A stretch of DNA of 64,000 nt from NCBI RefSeq assembly GCF_030817835.1, contig NZ_JAUSZR010000001.1, positions 2,790,001 to 2,854,000 on the forward strand, given 5' to 3'. The translations under genes and the position numbers were made by a program. Under the pieces are notes generated by a model that did not search any database, was not told the DNA's origin, and saw only the letters and a program-made list of their open reading frames with translations. Below, in pieces: positions 8,681 through 15,710 of this stretch (within the stretch, counting starts at the first letter, position 1; every line of letters begins with the position of its first letter). The DNA is from Pseudarthrobacter sp. W1I19 (GTDB lineage Bacteria > Actinomycetota > Actinomycetes > Actinomycetales > Micrococcaceae).

Positions 8681-9577
8681 TTAGCTGCAGAGCGCGGCCG
8701 CGCGGGAGGTCAACGCGGGATCCTGCCAGTCCAGCCAGTTGATGCGCGGATCGGCGCGGAACCAGGTGAGCTGGCGCCGGGCGAACTGCCGGGTGGCCAC
8801 AATGGTTTCTTCGGCCGCCTCGGGGACTGTTGCTGCGCCGTCGAGCACCTGCAGGAACTGCGCATAGCCCAGGGCACGGGGTGCTGTTTTACCCCGCCTC
8901 AGGCCTTGGGCCTCCAGCCGCTCCACCTCGGCGAGCAGCCCGTTGTCCACCATCCGGTGCACGCGAAGGGCCAGCCGTTCGCGCAACTGGTCCCGGTCAA
9001 CGCTGAGCCCGATCTGCACGGCAGGCTGGAAGTACTCCCGCTGGGGCATAAAGGAACTGAACGGACGGCCTGAGAGCTGGTGGACCTCCAGCGCGCGGAT
9101 GATGCGCCTGTTGTCGGAGAGCCGGCCGGCGGACACAGGATCCACGGCCTGGAGCCGGGCGAGCAGCGCCTCCACACCATGGGCTGCCAAATCATTCTCA
9201 AGCTGCTCCCGCACCGCGGGGTCAGTTCCAGGAAATTCCAGGACGTCCAGCGCGGCCCGTACGTACAGGCCGGAACCGCCGGCAAGAATGGCGCGTTTTC
9301 CCCGTGAGTGGATATCCCTGATGGCTGCCCGCGCCTGTTCCTGGAACTGGGAGACGCTGGCCTCCTGGGTCACATCCAGGATGTCCAGGAGATGGTGCGG
9401 TACTCCCCTGCGTTCGGCCAGGCTGATTTTCGCTGTGCCGATGTCCATGCCGCGGTAGAACTGCATGGCATCGGCGTTGATGACTTCGCCATCGAGTTCG
9501 AGCGCCAGGTTGACGGCAAGGTCTGACTTGCCTGAGCCGGTGGGACCGACGACGGCGATAACAGGCCGGGCGCCCAC
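8681..9577 (-). CDS. miaA: tRNA dimethylallyltransferase
   Basis: The 298-residue enzyme transfers a dimethylallyl group to A37 of tRNAs reading UNN codons. It starts with the P-loop [10 protein letters not shown] and has the family signatures [23 protein letters not shown] and [11 protein letters not shown]. The start is GTG at 9575-9577, only 2 nt after the miaB stop on the same strand, so the two successive A37 modification steps are translationally linked. Length is normal. Confidence 0.95.
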   Translation of the reverse strand: MGARPVIAVVGPTGSGKSDLAVNLALELDGEVINADAMQFYRGMDIGTAKISLAERRGVPHHLLDILDVTQEASVSQFQEQARAAIRDIHSRGKRAILAGGSGLYVRAALDVLEFPGTDPAVREQLENDLAAHGVEALLARLQAVDPVSAGRLSDNRRIIRALEVHQLSGRPFSSFMPQREYFQPAVQIGLSVDRDQLRERLALRVHRMVDNGLLAEVERLEAQGLRRGKTAPRALGYAQFLQVLDGAATVPEAAEETIVATRQFARRQLTWFRADPRINWLDWQDPALTSRAAALCS

Positions 9578-9579
9578 CG

Positions 9580-11157
9580 TCAGCGGGTGCGCACAGGCAG
9601 CGAGGGCATGCCGAGCGAAACACCGGTCCGGCCATTACCGGTACCCGGGGCGGGAACGCCGCAGGAATCGGCCTGCGACCGGTCCCAGGCGTCGCCGGCG
9701 CGGGACCGGCGAAGGCTGTAGTCCTCAAGCGTTGGGTCGGCCACGAGGTGGAAGGCGGCAGCCTCCGTGATGGTGACCGTGACGAGGTCGCCCGGACGCG
9801 GTGCCGGCGCGCCGTCGGGTACGGAAAAGTGCACCAGGCGCTGGTCCCGGGACCGGCCGGAGAGGCGGTGGGTTTCCCCTGCCTTGCGGCCCGACTGTGC
9901 CGTGACCATGACCTCCACCCTGCGGCCGAGCTGCTTCCGGTTCTCCTCGGCGGCGATGCGGTCCTGCAGGGCAGTGAGCCGTTCGAACCGCTCCTGCACC
10001 ACTGCTTTGGGCAGCTGGTCCGGCAAGTCAGCAGCAGGGGTCCCCGGGCGCTTGGAGTACTGGAAGGTGAAAGCTGTGGCGAAACGGGACTTTTCCACAA
10101 CGTCCAGGGTGGCCTGGAAGTCTTCTTCGGTTTCACCCGGGAATCCGACGATGATGTCCGTGGAGATGGCGGCGTGGGGGATCTTCTCCCGGACCTTGTC
10201 CAGGATGCCAAGGAACTTCGTGGACCGGTAGGAACGCTTCATGTCGCGAAGGACTTTGTCGGAGCCCGACTGCAGGGGCATGTGCAGCTGCGGCATGACG
10301 TTCGGTGTTTCGGCCATGGCGTCGATGACGTCATCCGTGAAGGCGGCCGGATGGGGGCTGGTGAAACGCACCCGTTCGAGTCCCTCAATGTCGCCGCAGG
10401 CACGCAGGAGTTTGGAGAAGGCCTGCCGGTCGCCGAACTCCACGCCGTAGGAATTCACGTTCTGGCCCAGGAGGGTGACTTCGATGGCGCCGTCGTCAAC
10501 CAGGGCCTGGATCTCCGCGAGGATGTCGCCGGGGCGGCGGTCCTTCTCCTTGCCGCGCAGGGCCGGAACGATGCAGAACGTGCAGGTGTTGTTGCAGCCC
10601 ACCGAAATGGAGACCCAGCCCGAGTACACGGAGTCGCGCTTGGTGGGAAGTGTGGACGGGAAAACGTCCAGGGACTCCAGGATTTCCAGCTGGGCTTCGT
10701 GGTTGTGCCGGGCCCGTTCCAGCAGGGCGGGCAGGGCACCGACGTTGTGGGTGCCAAACACGGCGTCCACCCAGGGCGCCTTCTTCAGGATGGTTTCGCG
10801 GTCCTTCTGCGCCAGGCAGCCGCCCACCGCGATCTGCATTCCCGGGTTGGCGGCCTTCACGGGGGCGAGGATGCCGAGGTTGCCGTAGAGCTTGTTGTCG
10901 GCGTTTTCCCGCACCGCGCACGTGTTGAAGACCACGACGTCGGCCTGCCCGCCGTCCACGGGCACGTAGCCTGCGTTTTCAAGCATTCCCGCCATACGCT
11001 CGGAATCGTGCACGTTCATTTGGCAGCCGAAGGTACGAACCTCGTAGGTGCGTGGCTTCTGGCCGCCGGTTTCCCAAGCGGCGTCTGGGTGCGCCGCAGC
11101 ACTGGGATCCGAAGAGGCGTTGGTGCCGGAAAGGGGGGAAGGAATGGTCAAACTCAC
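9580..11157 (-). CDS. miaB: tRNA-2-methylthio-N6-dimethylallyladenosine synthase
   Basis: A 525-residue methylthiotransferase with an N-terminal UPF0004 domain (FGCQMN), the radical-SAM Cx3Cx2C motif in GCNNTCTFC and a C-terminal TRAM domain. It adds the 2-methylthio group to the i6A37 made by MiaA, encoded immediately downstream. About 40 extra residues follow the TRAM domain, rich in Arg, Gly and Pro and not typical of MiaB. The GTG start is preceded by TACCCT-N6, a possible leaderless promoter. Confidence 0.95.
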   Translation of the reverse strand: MSLTIPSPLSGTNASSDPSAAAHPDAAWETGGQKPRTYEVRTFGCQMNVHDSERMAGMLENAGYVPVDGGQADVVVFNTCAVRENADNKLYGNLGILAPVKAANPGMQIAVGGCLAQKDRETILKKAPWVDAVFGTHNVGALPALLERARHNHEAQLEILESLDVFPSTLPTKRDSVYSGWVSISVGCNNTCTFCIVPALRGKEKDRRPGDILAEIQALVDDGAIEVTLLGQNVNSYGVEFGDRQAFSKLLRACGDIEGLERVRFTSPHPAAFTDDVIDAMAETPNVMPQLHMPLQSGSDKVLRDMKRSYRSTKFLGILDKVREKIPHAAISTDIIVGFPGETEEDFQATLDVVEKSRFATAFTFQYSKRPGTPAADLPDQLPKAVVQERFERLTALQDRIAAEENRKQLGRRVEVMVTAQSGRKAGETHRLSGRSRDQRLVHFSVPDGAPAPRPGDLVTVTITEAAAFHLVADPTLEDYSLRRSRAGDAWDRSQADSCGVPAPGTGNGRTGVSLGMPSLPVRTR

Positions 11158-11163
11158 CTGTTA

Positions 11164-11169
11164 AGGGTA
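11164..11169 (-). promoter_or_regulatory. Putative -10 element of a leaderless miaB promoter
   Basis: TACCCT on the minus strand ends 6 nt before the GTG start of miaB. No Shine-Dalgarno sequence lies between. It also lies just beyond the recX stop (11182), so it could uncouple miaB from recA-recX. Confidence 0.35.
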
Positions 11170-11181
11170 ACGGGTGAAAGC

Positions 11182-11793
11182 TCAGGCGTCAGAAGGCGCC
11201 TGTTGGTCAAGAACCTCGGAGACAATCCGGAAGGCCTGCGATGGCTGGTAACCCTTTCGCGCCAGCATGGACGCCAGCCGGCGCGTGATTTTGTCCCGCT
11301 CCGCCCGATCCGCCAAATCGGTGCCAGGCCGGAGCTTCCGCTCCACCAGGCTCCTCGCGGCGGCCTCTTCATCGGCGTCCGAGATCTGCTCCAGGGCCGC
11401 CGCTGCGGTTTCCTGGTCCACGCCCTTTTCCGCTAGCTCCCGCCGGAGCGCACCCTTCGCGAGTTTGCGGGTTTGCGACCGGTTCCGTACCCACATGTCG
11501 GCGAAATCGGCGTCGTTGATGAGGCGTGCTTCCTCAAACTTATCCAGGACTTCCTCGGCAACGTGCTCCGGGATGTTCCGCTCGGCAAGCTTGCGGGCCA
11601 GTTGAAGCCTGCTTTTCGCCGAGGCCGTCAGCTGCCGGTAAACGATATTGCGGGCAACGGAAAAGGGGTCGGGCTCAGCGTCCTCCGCCACGGGAGAGCC
11701 GGCGTCCGGCCCGTCCTGGAAAGCATCAGTAAAGGAGGCGCGCCGCCCACCGGTCCCGGACCGGCGGGGACGCGCACTGTCAGTACCGCTCAA
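11182..11793 (-). CDS. recX: Regulatory protein RecX
   Basis: The 203-residue protein has the three-helix repeats of RecX (NIVYRQLTASAKSRLQLARKL, then LINDADFADMWVRNRS and LRRELAEKGVD). RecX inhibits or tunes RecA filaments. The apparent start is a TTG at 11791-11793, 3 nt after the recA stop, so the gene is read on the recA transcript. The first about 45 residues are unstructured and acidic. The exact start is uncertain because no ribosome binding site is visible. Confidence 0.92.
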   Translation of the reverse strand: MSGTDSARPRRSGTGGRRASFTDAFQDGPDAGSPVAEDAEPDPFSVARNIVYRQLTASAKSRLQLARKLAERNIPEHVAEEVLDKFEEARLINDADFADMWVRNRSQTRKLAKGALRRELAEKGVDQETAAAALEQISDADEEAAARSLVERKLRPGTDLADRAERDKITRRLASMLARKGYQPSQAFRIVSEVLDQQAPSDA

Positions 11794-11796
11794 CGG

Positions 11797-12852
11797 TTAG
11801 AACCCGTCAACGGCTTTCAGCTTCGGGGAGTCCTTCGACTCGGCCTCCGCCGGCTTCACGCCAACGCCGAGCTTTTCCTTGATCAGGCGCTCCAGCTCAG
11901 CGGCCAACTCCGGATTGTCGCGGAGGAACCGGCGCGAGTTTTCCATACCCTGGCCCAGCTGGTCTCCATCGTAGGTGAACCAGGAGCCGGACTTCTTGAT
12001 GATTCCGTGCTCAACACCCATATCGATGATGCCGCCCTCGCGGGAGATGCCCTGGCCATAGATGATGTCGAACTCGGCCACCTTGAAGGGCGGGGCCATC
12101 TTGTTTTTGACGATCTTGGCCTTGGTACGGTTACCGACCGAATCCGCGCCTTCCTTGAGGGTCTGGATGCGGCGGACGTCGATACGGATGGATGCGTAGA
12201 ACTTCAGGGCCTTACCACCGGTGGTGGTTTCGGGGGAACCGAAGAAGACGCCGATCTTCTCACGGAGCTGGTTGATGAAGATCGCCGTGGTTTTGGTCTG
12301 GCTCAGGCGGCCGGTGATCTTACGCAGGGCCTGGCTCATCAGTCGGGCCTGGAGGCCCACGTGGCTGTCGCCCATGTCGCCCTCGATTTCCGCGCGGGGC
12401 ACCAGGGCGGCAACGGAGTCGATGACGATGACATCCAGGGAGCCTGAACCGACCAGCATGTCCATGATTTCCAGGGCCTGCTCACCGGTGTCCGGCTGGG
12501 AGACCAGGAGAGCGTCCGTGTCCACGCCCAGCTTGGCGGCGTACTCCGGGTCCAGGGCGTGCTCGGCGTCGATGAAGGCGGCAATGCCGCCCAGGCGCTG
12601 GGCGTTGGCCACGGCGTGCAGTGCCACGGTGGTTTTACCGGAGGATTCCGGACCGTAGATCTCCACCACGCGGCCGCGGGGAAGGCCCCCAATTCCCAGT
12701 GCCACGTCCAGGGCAATGGAACCGGTGGGGATGACCTCGATGGGGGCCCGGACTTCGTCGCCGAGCCGCATGACTGAGCCTTTGCCGAACTGCTTGTCGA
12801 TCTGGGCCAGCGCTGCTTCGAGCGCTTTTGCACGATCCGGGGCTGCCGCCAT
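11797..12852 (-). CDS. recA: Recombinase RecA
   Basis: This 351-residue RecA has Walker [10 protein letters not shown] at 67-75, Walker [11 protein letters not shown] and the loop sequence [10 protein letters not shown]. It catalyses strand exchange and stimulates LexA self-cleavage. No intein is present, unlike the M. tuberculosis gene. The start ATG is preceded by AGAGGTG. A LexA box about 150 nt upstream indicates SOS control, and recX follows directly in the same operon. Confidence 0.98.
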   Translation of the reverse strand: MAAAPDRAKALEAALAQIDKQFGKGSVMRLGDEVRAPIEVIPTGSIALDVALGIGGLPRGRVVEIYGPESSGKTTVALHAVANAQRLGGIAAFIDAEHALDPEYAAKLGVDTDALLVSQPDTGEQALEIMDMLVGSGSLDVIVIDSVAALVPRAEIEGDMGDSHVGLQARLMSQALRKITGRLSQTKTTAIFINQLREKIGVFFGSPETTTGGKALKFYASIRIDVRRIQTLKEGADSVGNRTKAKIVKNKMAPPFKVAEFDIIYGQGISREGGIIDMGVEHGIIKKSGSWFTYDGDQLGQGMENSRRFLRDNPELAAELERLIKEKLGVGVKPAEAESKDSPKLKAVDGF

Positions 12853-12983
12853 GGTTCACACCTCTAATGCTTTCTCGCTTTGGAGTGGCCTCAGCGGCCG
12901 TTTATTGGTCATCTCTGACGCTAATGGGACCCACTGACATTCCGGCCTGAGGACGGCGGCTATGTGGATAACCCGCTAGGAAA

Positions 12984-12989
12984 AGCATA
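12984..12989 (-). promoter_or_regulatory. Putative -10 element of the recA promoter
   Basis: TATGCT on the minus strand lies 18 nt downstream of a TTCGAA that is part of the recA LexA box. This would place the operator over the -35 region, the expected geometry for repression. Confidence 0.45.
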
Positions 12990-12997
12990 GCTTTACC

Positions 12998-13012
12998 CGA
13001 ACAGGTATTCGA
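12998..13012. promoter_or_regulatory. LexA (SOS) box upstream of recA
   Basis: CGAACAGGTATTCGA has the GAAC-N4-RTTC core, with ATTC in place of GTTC in one half. It lies between recA and DUF3046. The same one-base variant occurs at 22790-22804. Confidence 0.75.
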
Positions 13013-13044
13013 ACAATAGTCCGGCGTGTCCCAAAGGATTGGGC

Positions 13045-13269
13045 CTATTCGACGCGGGGCTTGATGTCCCGGCCAAGCCGGCGCTCGGCGGGAACGTCCT
13101 GGACATCACAGACCGCCAGCCAGACCTTGCGGGGCTCAACTCCGGCAGCCAGCGCCTGGTCCGCGGTGCGGCCGCCCACCCCGGCGAGGACAAGGGTGCT
13201 GCTGAGGACCCGCGAGTAGCCGGCGCCAAATTCATCATCCATAAGTCGCCAATAATCGCTGATTCGCAC
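13045..13269 (-). CDS. DUF3046 protein
   Basis: A 74-residue protein recognisable as DUF3046 by its opening RISDYWRLMDDEFG and its middle DQALAAGVEPRKVW. The family is small, actinobacterial and usually encoded just upstream of recA, as here and in mycobacteria (Rv2738c). Its function is unknown. The start is a GTG. The recA LexA box lies between this gene and recA, so recA can be transcribed separately. Confidence 0.85.
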   Translation of the reverse strand: MRISDYWRLMDDEFGAGYSRVLSSTLVLAGVGGRTADQALAAGVEPRKVWLAVCDVQDVPAERRLGRDIKPRVE

Positions 13270-13297
13270 CTGTTGAGTCTCTCATGATCCCGGACCC

Positions 13298-13303
13298 TAG
13301 AAT
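13298..13303 (+). promoter_or_regulatory. Putative -10 element of a leaderless marR promoter
   Basis: TAGAAT ends 7 nt before the ATG at 13311, with TTGAGT 19 nt further upstream as a possible -35. There is no ribosome binding site, so a leaderless transcript is likely. Confidence 0.5.
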
Positions 13304-13310
13304 TGTTGCC

Positions 13311-13817
13311 ATGAGCAACTCCCCTGCCGCCCCGACCCCCGCTGGCCGCGACGACGATGACCTGGTGGACGCGGCCCTGCAGAACGTGGAACACCAGATC
13401 AGCGTCTTCTGGCGGCGCGCACGGGCCGTCTCCAACCAGCTCTCCCGCCAGGTCCATCCGGACATGGAGCCGGCTGCATACGGACTGCTGACGGTGATAC
13501 GGCGGGAGGGCCCCATCCGGCTCACGGACCTTGCCATGAACATCGGCGTGGGCAAGCCGTCCGTCAGCCGCCAGATCGCGTTCCTTGAAAGCATTGGGCT
13601 GGTTTCGAAGGAAGCCGACCCGCTGGACGGACGAGCCCAGGCTATCCGGCTCACTCCCAAGGGCGAGGAGAAGATGCACCAGGTCCAGGACGCGCGCCGT
13701 GAGGTCTTTCGGGAGCGGCTCGGTGAATGGCCGGTAGAGGACCTGCAGGAACTTGCCCGGTTTATGGCCAAGCTCAATGCCACCTATGAGCGTGACGGTT
13801 TCCCGCACGATATCTAG
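13311..13817 (+). CDS. MarR-family transcriptional regulator
   Basis: The 168-residue protein has the MarR winged-helix core: YGLLTVIRREGPIRLTDLA, then GVGKPSVSRQIAFLESIGLV and the wing ADPLDGRAQAIRLTPKG. The start at 13311 is placed by the leaderless promoter; an in-frame ATG at 13284 would lie within the promoter. It diverges from DUF3046 with 41 nt between them. The regulated gene is not evident; a terminator separates it from clgR, so autoregulation or a distant target is likely. Confidence 0.88.
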   Translation: MSNSPAAPTPAGRDDDDLVDAALQNVEHQISVFWRRARAVSNQLSRQVHPDMEPAAYGLLTVIRREGPIRLTDLAMNIGVGKPSVSRQIAFLESIGLVSKEADPLDGRAQAIRLTPKGEEKMHQVQDARREVFRERLGEWPVEDLQELARFMAKLNATYERDGFPHDI

Positions 13818-13883
13818 GTCCAAACCACATACACGCGGGGCAGGCACAGGCTTGGCGCCGCTTCCCGGAAAAGTGCCGGGAAA

Positions 13884-13921
13884 CACGAAAAGCCCCGGCG
13901 GAGTGCCGGGGGCTTCGCGTG
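13884..13921. terminator. Bidirectional terminator between marR and the ClgR-type gene
   Basis: The core stem AGCCCCGGC / GCCGGGGGCT with a GGAGT loop is extended by CACG / CGTG flanks. It lies between two convergent stops and can serve both. Confidence 0.75.
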
Positions 13922-13950
13922 CAGGATTCCACCGTGTGGTGGATCAGTCC

Positions 13951-14310
13951 TTACCGGGCGCCGGAGAGGAGCCCGGTTGAAAGTTCATCGTTGAGTTCGT
14001 TGTTAAGATCGCGCTCAAGGTCGCGTCCGTAACGCTGGGAGAATTCCTGCGGTACGGTGTCCGGGACAGCTACGCCTTCGGCTACTGCTACGCGGTCACT
14101 GACCTCCCGGAGCATGCTGGACAACGGGACATCCAGGGCCGAGCAGATTGAGGACAGAAGCTCGGAAGACGCTTCCTTCTGACCACGCTCCACCTCGCTG
14201 AGGTAACCCAGGGAGACACGGGCGCTGTGCGAAACCTCACGGAGCGTACGCCCCTGACGCTGGCGAACATCGCGCAGGACATCACCGATTTCGTGACGAA
14301 GTACCACCAT
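13951..14310 (-). CDS. clgR: XRE-family regulator of the ClgR type
   Basis: A 119-residue protein with one helix-turn-helix domain: [20 protein letters not shown] followed by [20 protein letters not shown]. This matches ClgR, the actinobacterial activator of clp protease genes and recX, normally encoded next to cinA and pgsA as here. The start at 14310 is chosen because AAGGAG lies 6 nt upstream; an in-frame ATG at 14403 would add 31 residues with a more distant AGGAG. ClgR is usually itself degraded by ClpP through its C-terminus (here ending LLSGAR). Confidence 0.85.
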   Translation of the reverse strand: MVVLRHEIGDVLRDVRQRQGRTLREVSHSARVSLGYLSEVERGQKEASSELLSSICSALDVPLSSMLREVSDRVAVAEGVAVPDTVPQEFSQRYGRDLERDLNNELNDELSTGLLSGAR

Positions 14311-14554
14311 CTTGCGCTCCTTCTGTTCGCTCTTAGCCTGATCGGCGAGGCCCACATCCTTCCAGCGGACAACGCCGTTCACGGATACGGGCTGCTTTAC
14401 CATCTGTATCGCCTTGCTCCTCGTTCAGTCCGGTTCGCCGTGAAGCGAACCGTTGGTGTTTTCATCCTAGGCGCCTCCGCTCTCCGGAAGCGACACAATG
14501 TAATAACTAATCGGTACCGGCTTTTGTTCCCGCCAACTTTACAGCCGGGTAACT

Positions 14555-15049
14555 TCAGGAAGCCAGGGCTTCGATCAACCGTTCCAGCGCAGCCCCGCAG
14601 GCCTGGCCCCGGATCTCTGCCCGGCTCCCTGAAAACACATACTCGAAGGCGTTTGTTCCCGCAGCCGTCGCAACGCCGACATACACCGTTCCCACCGGTT
14701 TACCGTCGTGCGCTTCCGGCCCCGCAACACCAGTGGTGGAGACGCCAATATCGGCGCCAAGGGCCGTACGTGCCCCTGCAGCCATAGCGGCAGCAACGTC
14801 ATAATCAACGGACCCGGCACTGGCCAGCAGTTCCGCGGACACCTTCAGCATGTCCGCCTTGACGGAGTTCTGGTAGGCCACCACGCCGCCCTGCAGCATT
14901 CCGGAGGCGCCGGGTGTGTCAGCCAGGACTGCGGACACCATGCCGGCAGTCAGCGATTCCGCTGTTGCCACTGTTCGCTTGAGCTCCATGGCTTGCCGGA
15001 CTGCCTGCTCAGCCAGGTGGTGAAGCGAGAGATGCTGCTGGTTGGTCAT
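14555..15049 (-). CDS. cinA: CinA-family nicotinamide-nucleotide amidohydrolase
   Basis: The 164-residue protein is the stand-alone C-terminal PncC domain of CinA, with TVATAESLTAGMVSAVLADTPGAS, VVAYQNSVKADML and the motif STTGVAGPEAHDGKPVGTVY. PncC deamidates nicotinamide mononucleotide in pyridine-nucleotide salvage. The N-terminal MoaB-like half of full CinA is absent, as in most actinobacteria. It overlaps pgsA by 4 nt (ATGA type), so the two are translationally coupled. Confidence 0.9.
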   Translation of the reverse strand: MTNQQHLSLHHLAEQAVRQAMELKRTVATAESLTAGMVSAVLADTPGASGMLQGGVVAYQNSVKADMLKVSAELLASAGSVDYDVAAAMAAGARTALGADIGVSTTGVAGPEAHDGKPVGTVYVGVATAAGTNAFEYVFSGSRAEIRGQACGAALERLIEALAS

Positions 15050-15687
15050 ACCGTCTCCTGCCCGCTGGTGGTTCCCTGGACTTTGCCCTTGGCGCGCAGG
15101 CGCATAGCCTCAACGACATATTCGACGCCGGTCCAGACAGTGATGGCCACGGCCACCATCATGACGGCGAACGCCACCCAGGTGAGCCACGGCGCAATGG
15201 CGCCCAGCGGGAGCAGGTACAGGAAGATGGCTGCCGTCTGGACAACGGTTTTGAGTTTGCCTCCGCGCGAGGCGGGGATGACGCCGTAGCGGATGACGAA
15301 GAAGCGCAGGGCGGTCACGCCCCATTCGCGCACCAGGATCACCAGGGTGGCCCACCAGGGCAGTTCGCCGAGCACGGACAGCATCACCAGGGCGGAACCA
15401 ATGAGCAGCTTGTCCGCGATGGGGTCGGCGATCTTACCGAAGTCGGTCACGAGGTTCCGGCTCCTGGCGATGTCGCCGTCGAGCTTGTCTGTGTAAATCG
15501 CGACGGCGAACGCGGCCGCCGCGGCCCAGCGCCAGGGCCCGGACTGGCTGTGGAGTCCGGGCGCGTCGGCGATCAGGAACCAGACGAAGAACGGCACCAA
15601 CGCGATGCGGAGCATGGTCAGGACATTGGGAAGGTTCCAGACCCCGGCACGGCTGGAGCCGGCGGCGGTTGCATCGGTGCTAGTCAC
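15046..15687 (-). CDS. pgsA: CDP-diacylglycerol--glycerol-3-phosphate 3-phosphatidyltransferase
   Basis: The 213-residue integral membrane enzyme makes phosphatidylglycerol phosphate. The CDP-alcohol phosphotransferase signature is intact: DG-x2-AR, then G and the two spaced Asp, in LDGDIARSRNLVTDFG followed by KIADPIAD. Several hydrophobic helices surround it (IALVPFFVWFLI, LLIGSALVMLSVLG, IFLYLLPLGAIAPWL). The GTG start has TAGCCT ending 6 nt upstream, inside the ftsK 3' region. cinA overlaps its stop. Confidence 0.92.
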   Translation of the reverse strand: MTSTDATAAGSSRAGVWNLPNVLTMLRIALVPFFVWFLIADAPGLHSQSGPWRWAAAAAFAVAIYTDKLDGDIARSRNLVTDFGKIADPIADKLLIGSALVMLSVLGELPWWATLVILVREWGVTALRFFVIRYGVIPASRGGKLKTVVQTAAIFLYLLPLGAIAPWLTWVAFAVMMVAVAITVWTGVEYVVEAMRLRAKGKVQGTTSGQETV

Positions 15688-15693
15688 CTTTCT

Positions 15694-15699
15694 AGGCTA
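15694..15699 (-). promoter_or_regulatory. Putative -10 element of a leaderless pgsA promoter
   Basis: TAGCCT on the minus strand ends 6 nt before the pgsA GTG. It sits in the 23-nt gap after ftsK. AAAGG adjacent to the start could alternatively act as a ribosome binding site. Confidence 0.35.
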
Positions 15700-15710
15700 C
15701 AGTCTCCGGC

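Noticed and set aside
14311..14403. Longer clgR start at 14403
   Set aside because: AGGAG is 13 nt from that ATG, against an ideal 6-nt spacing for AAGGAG before 14310. It remains possible.
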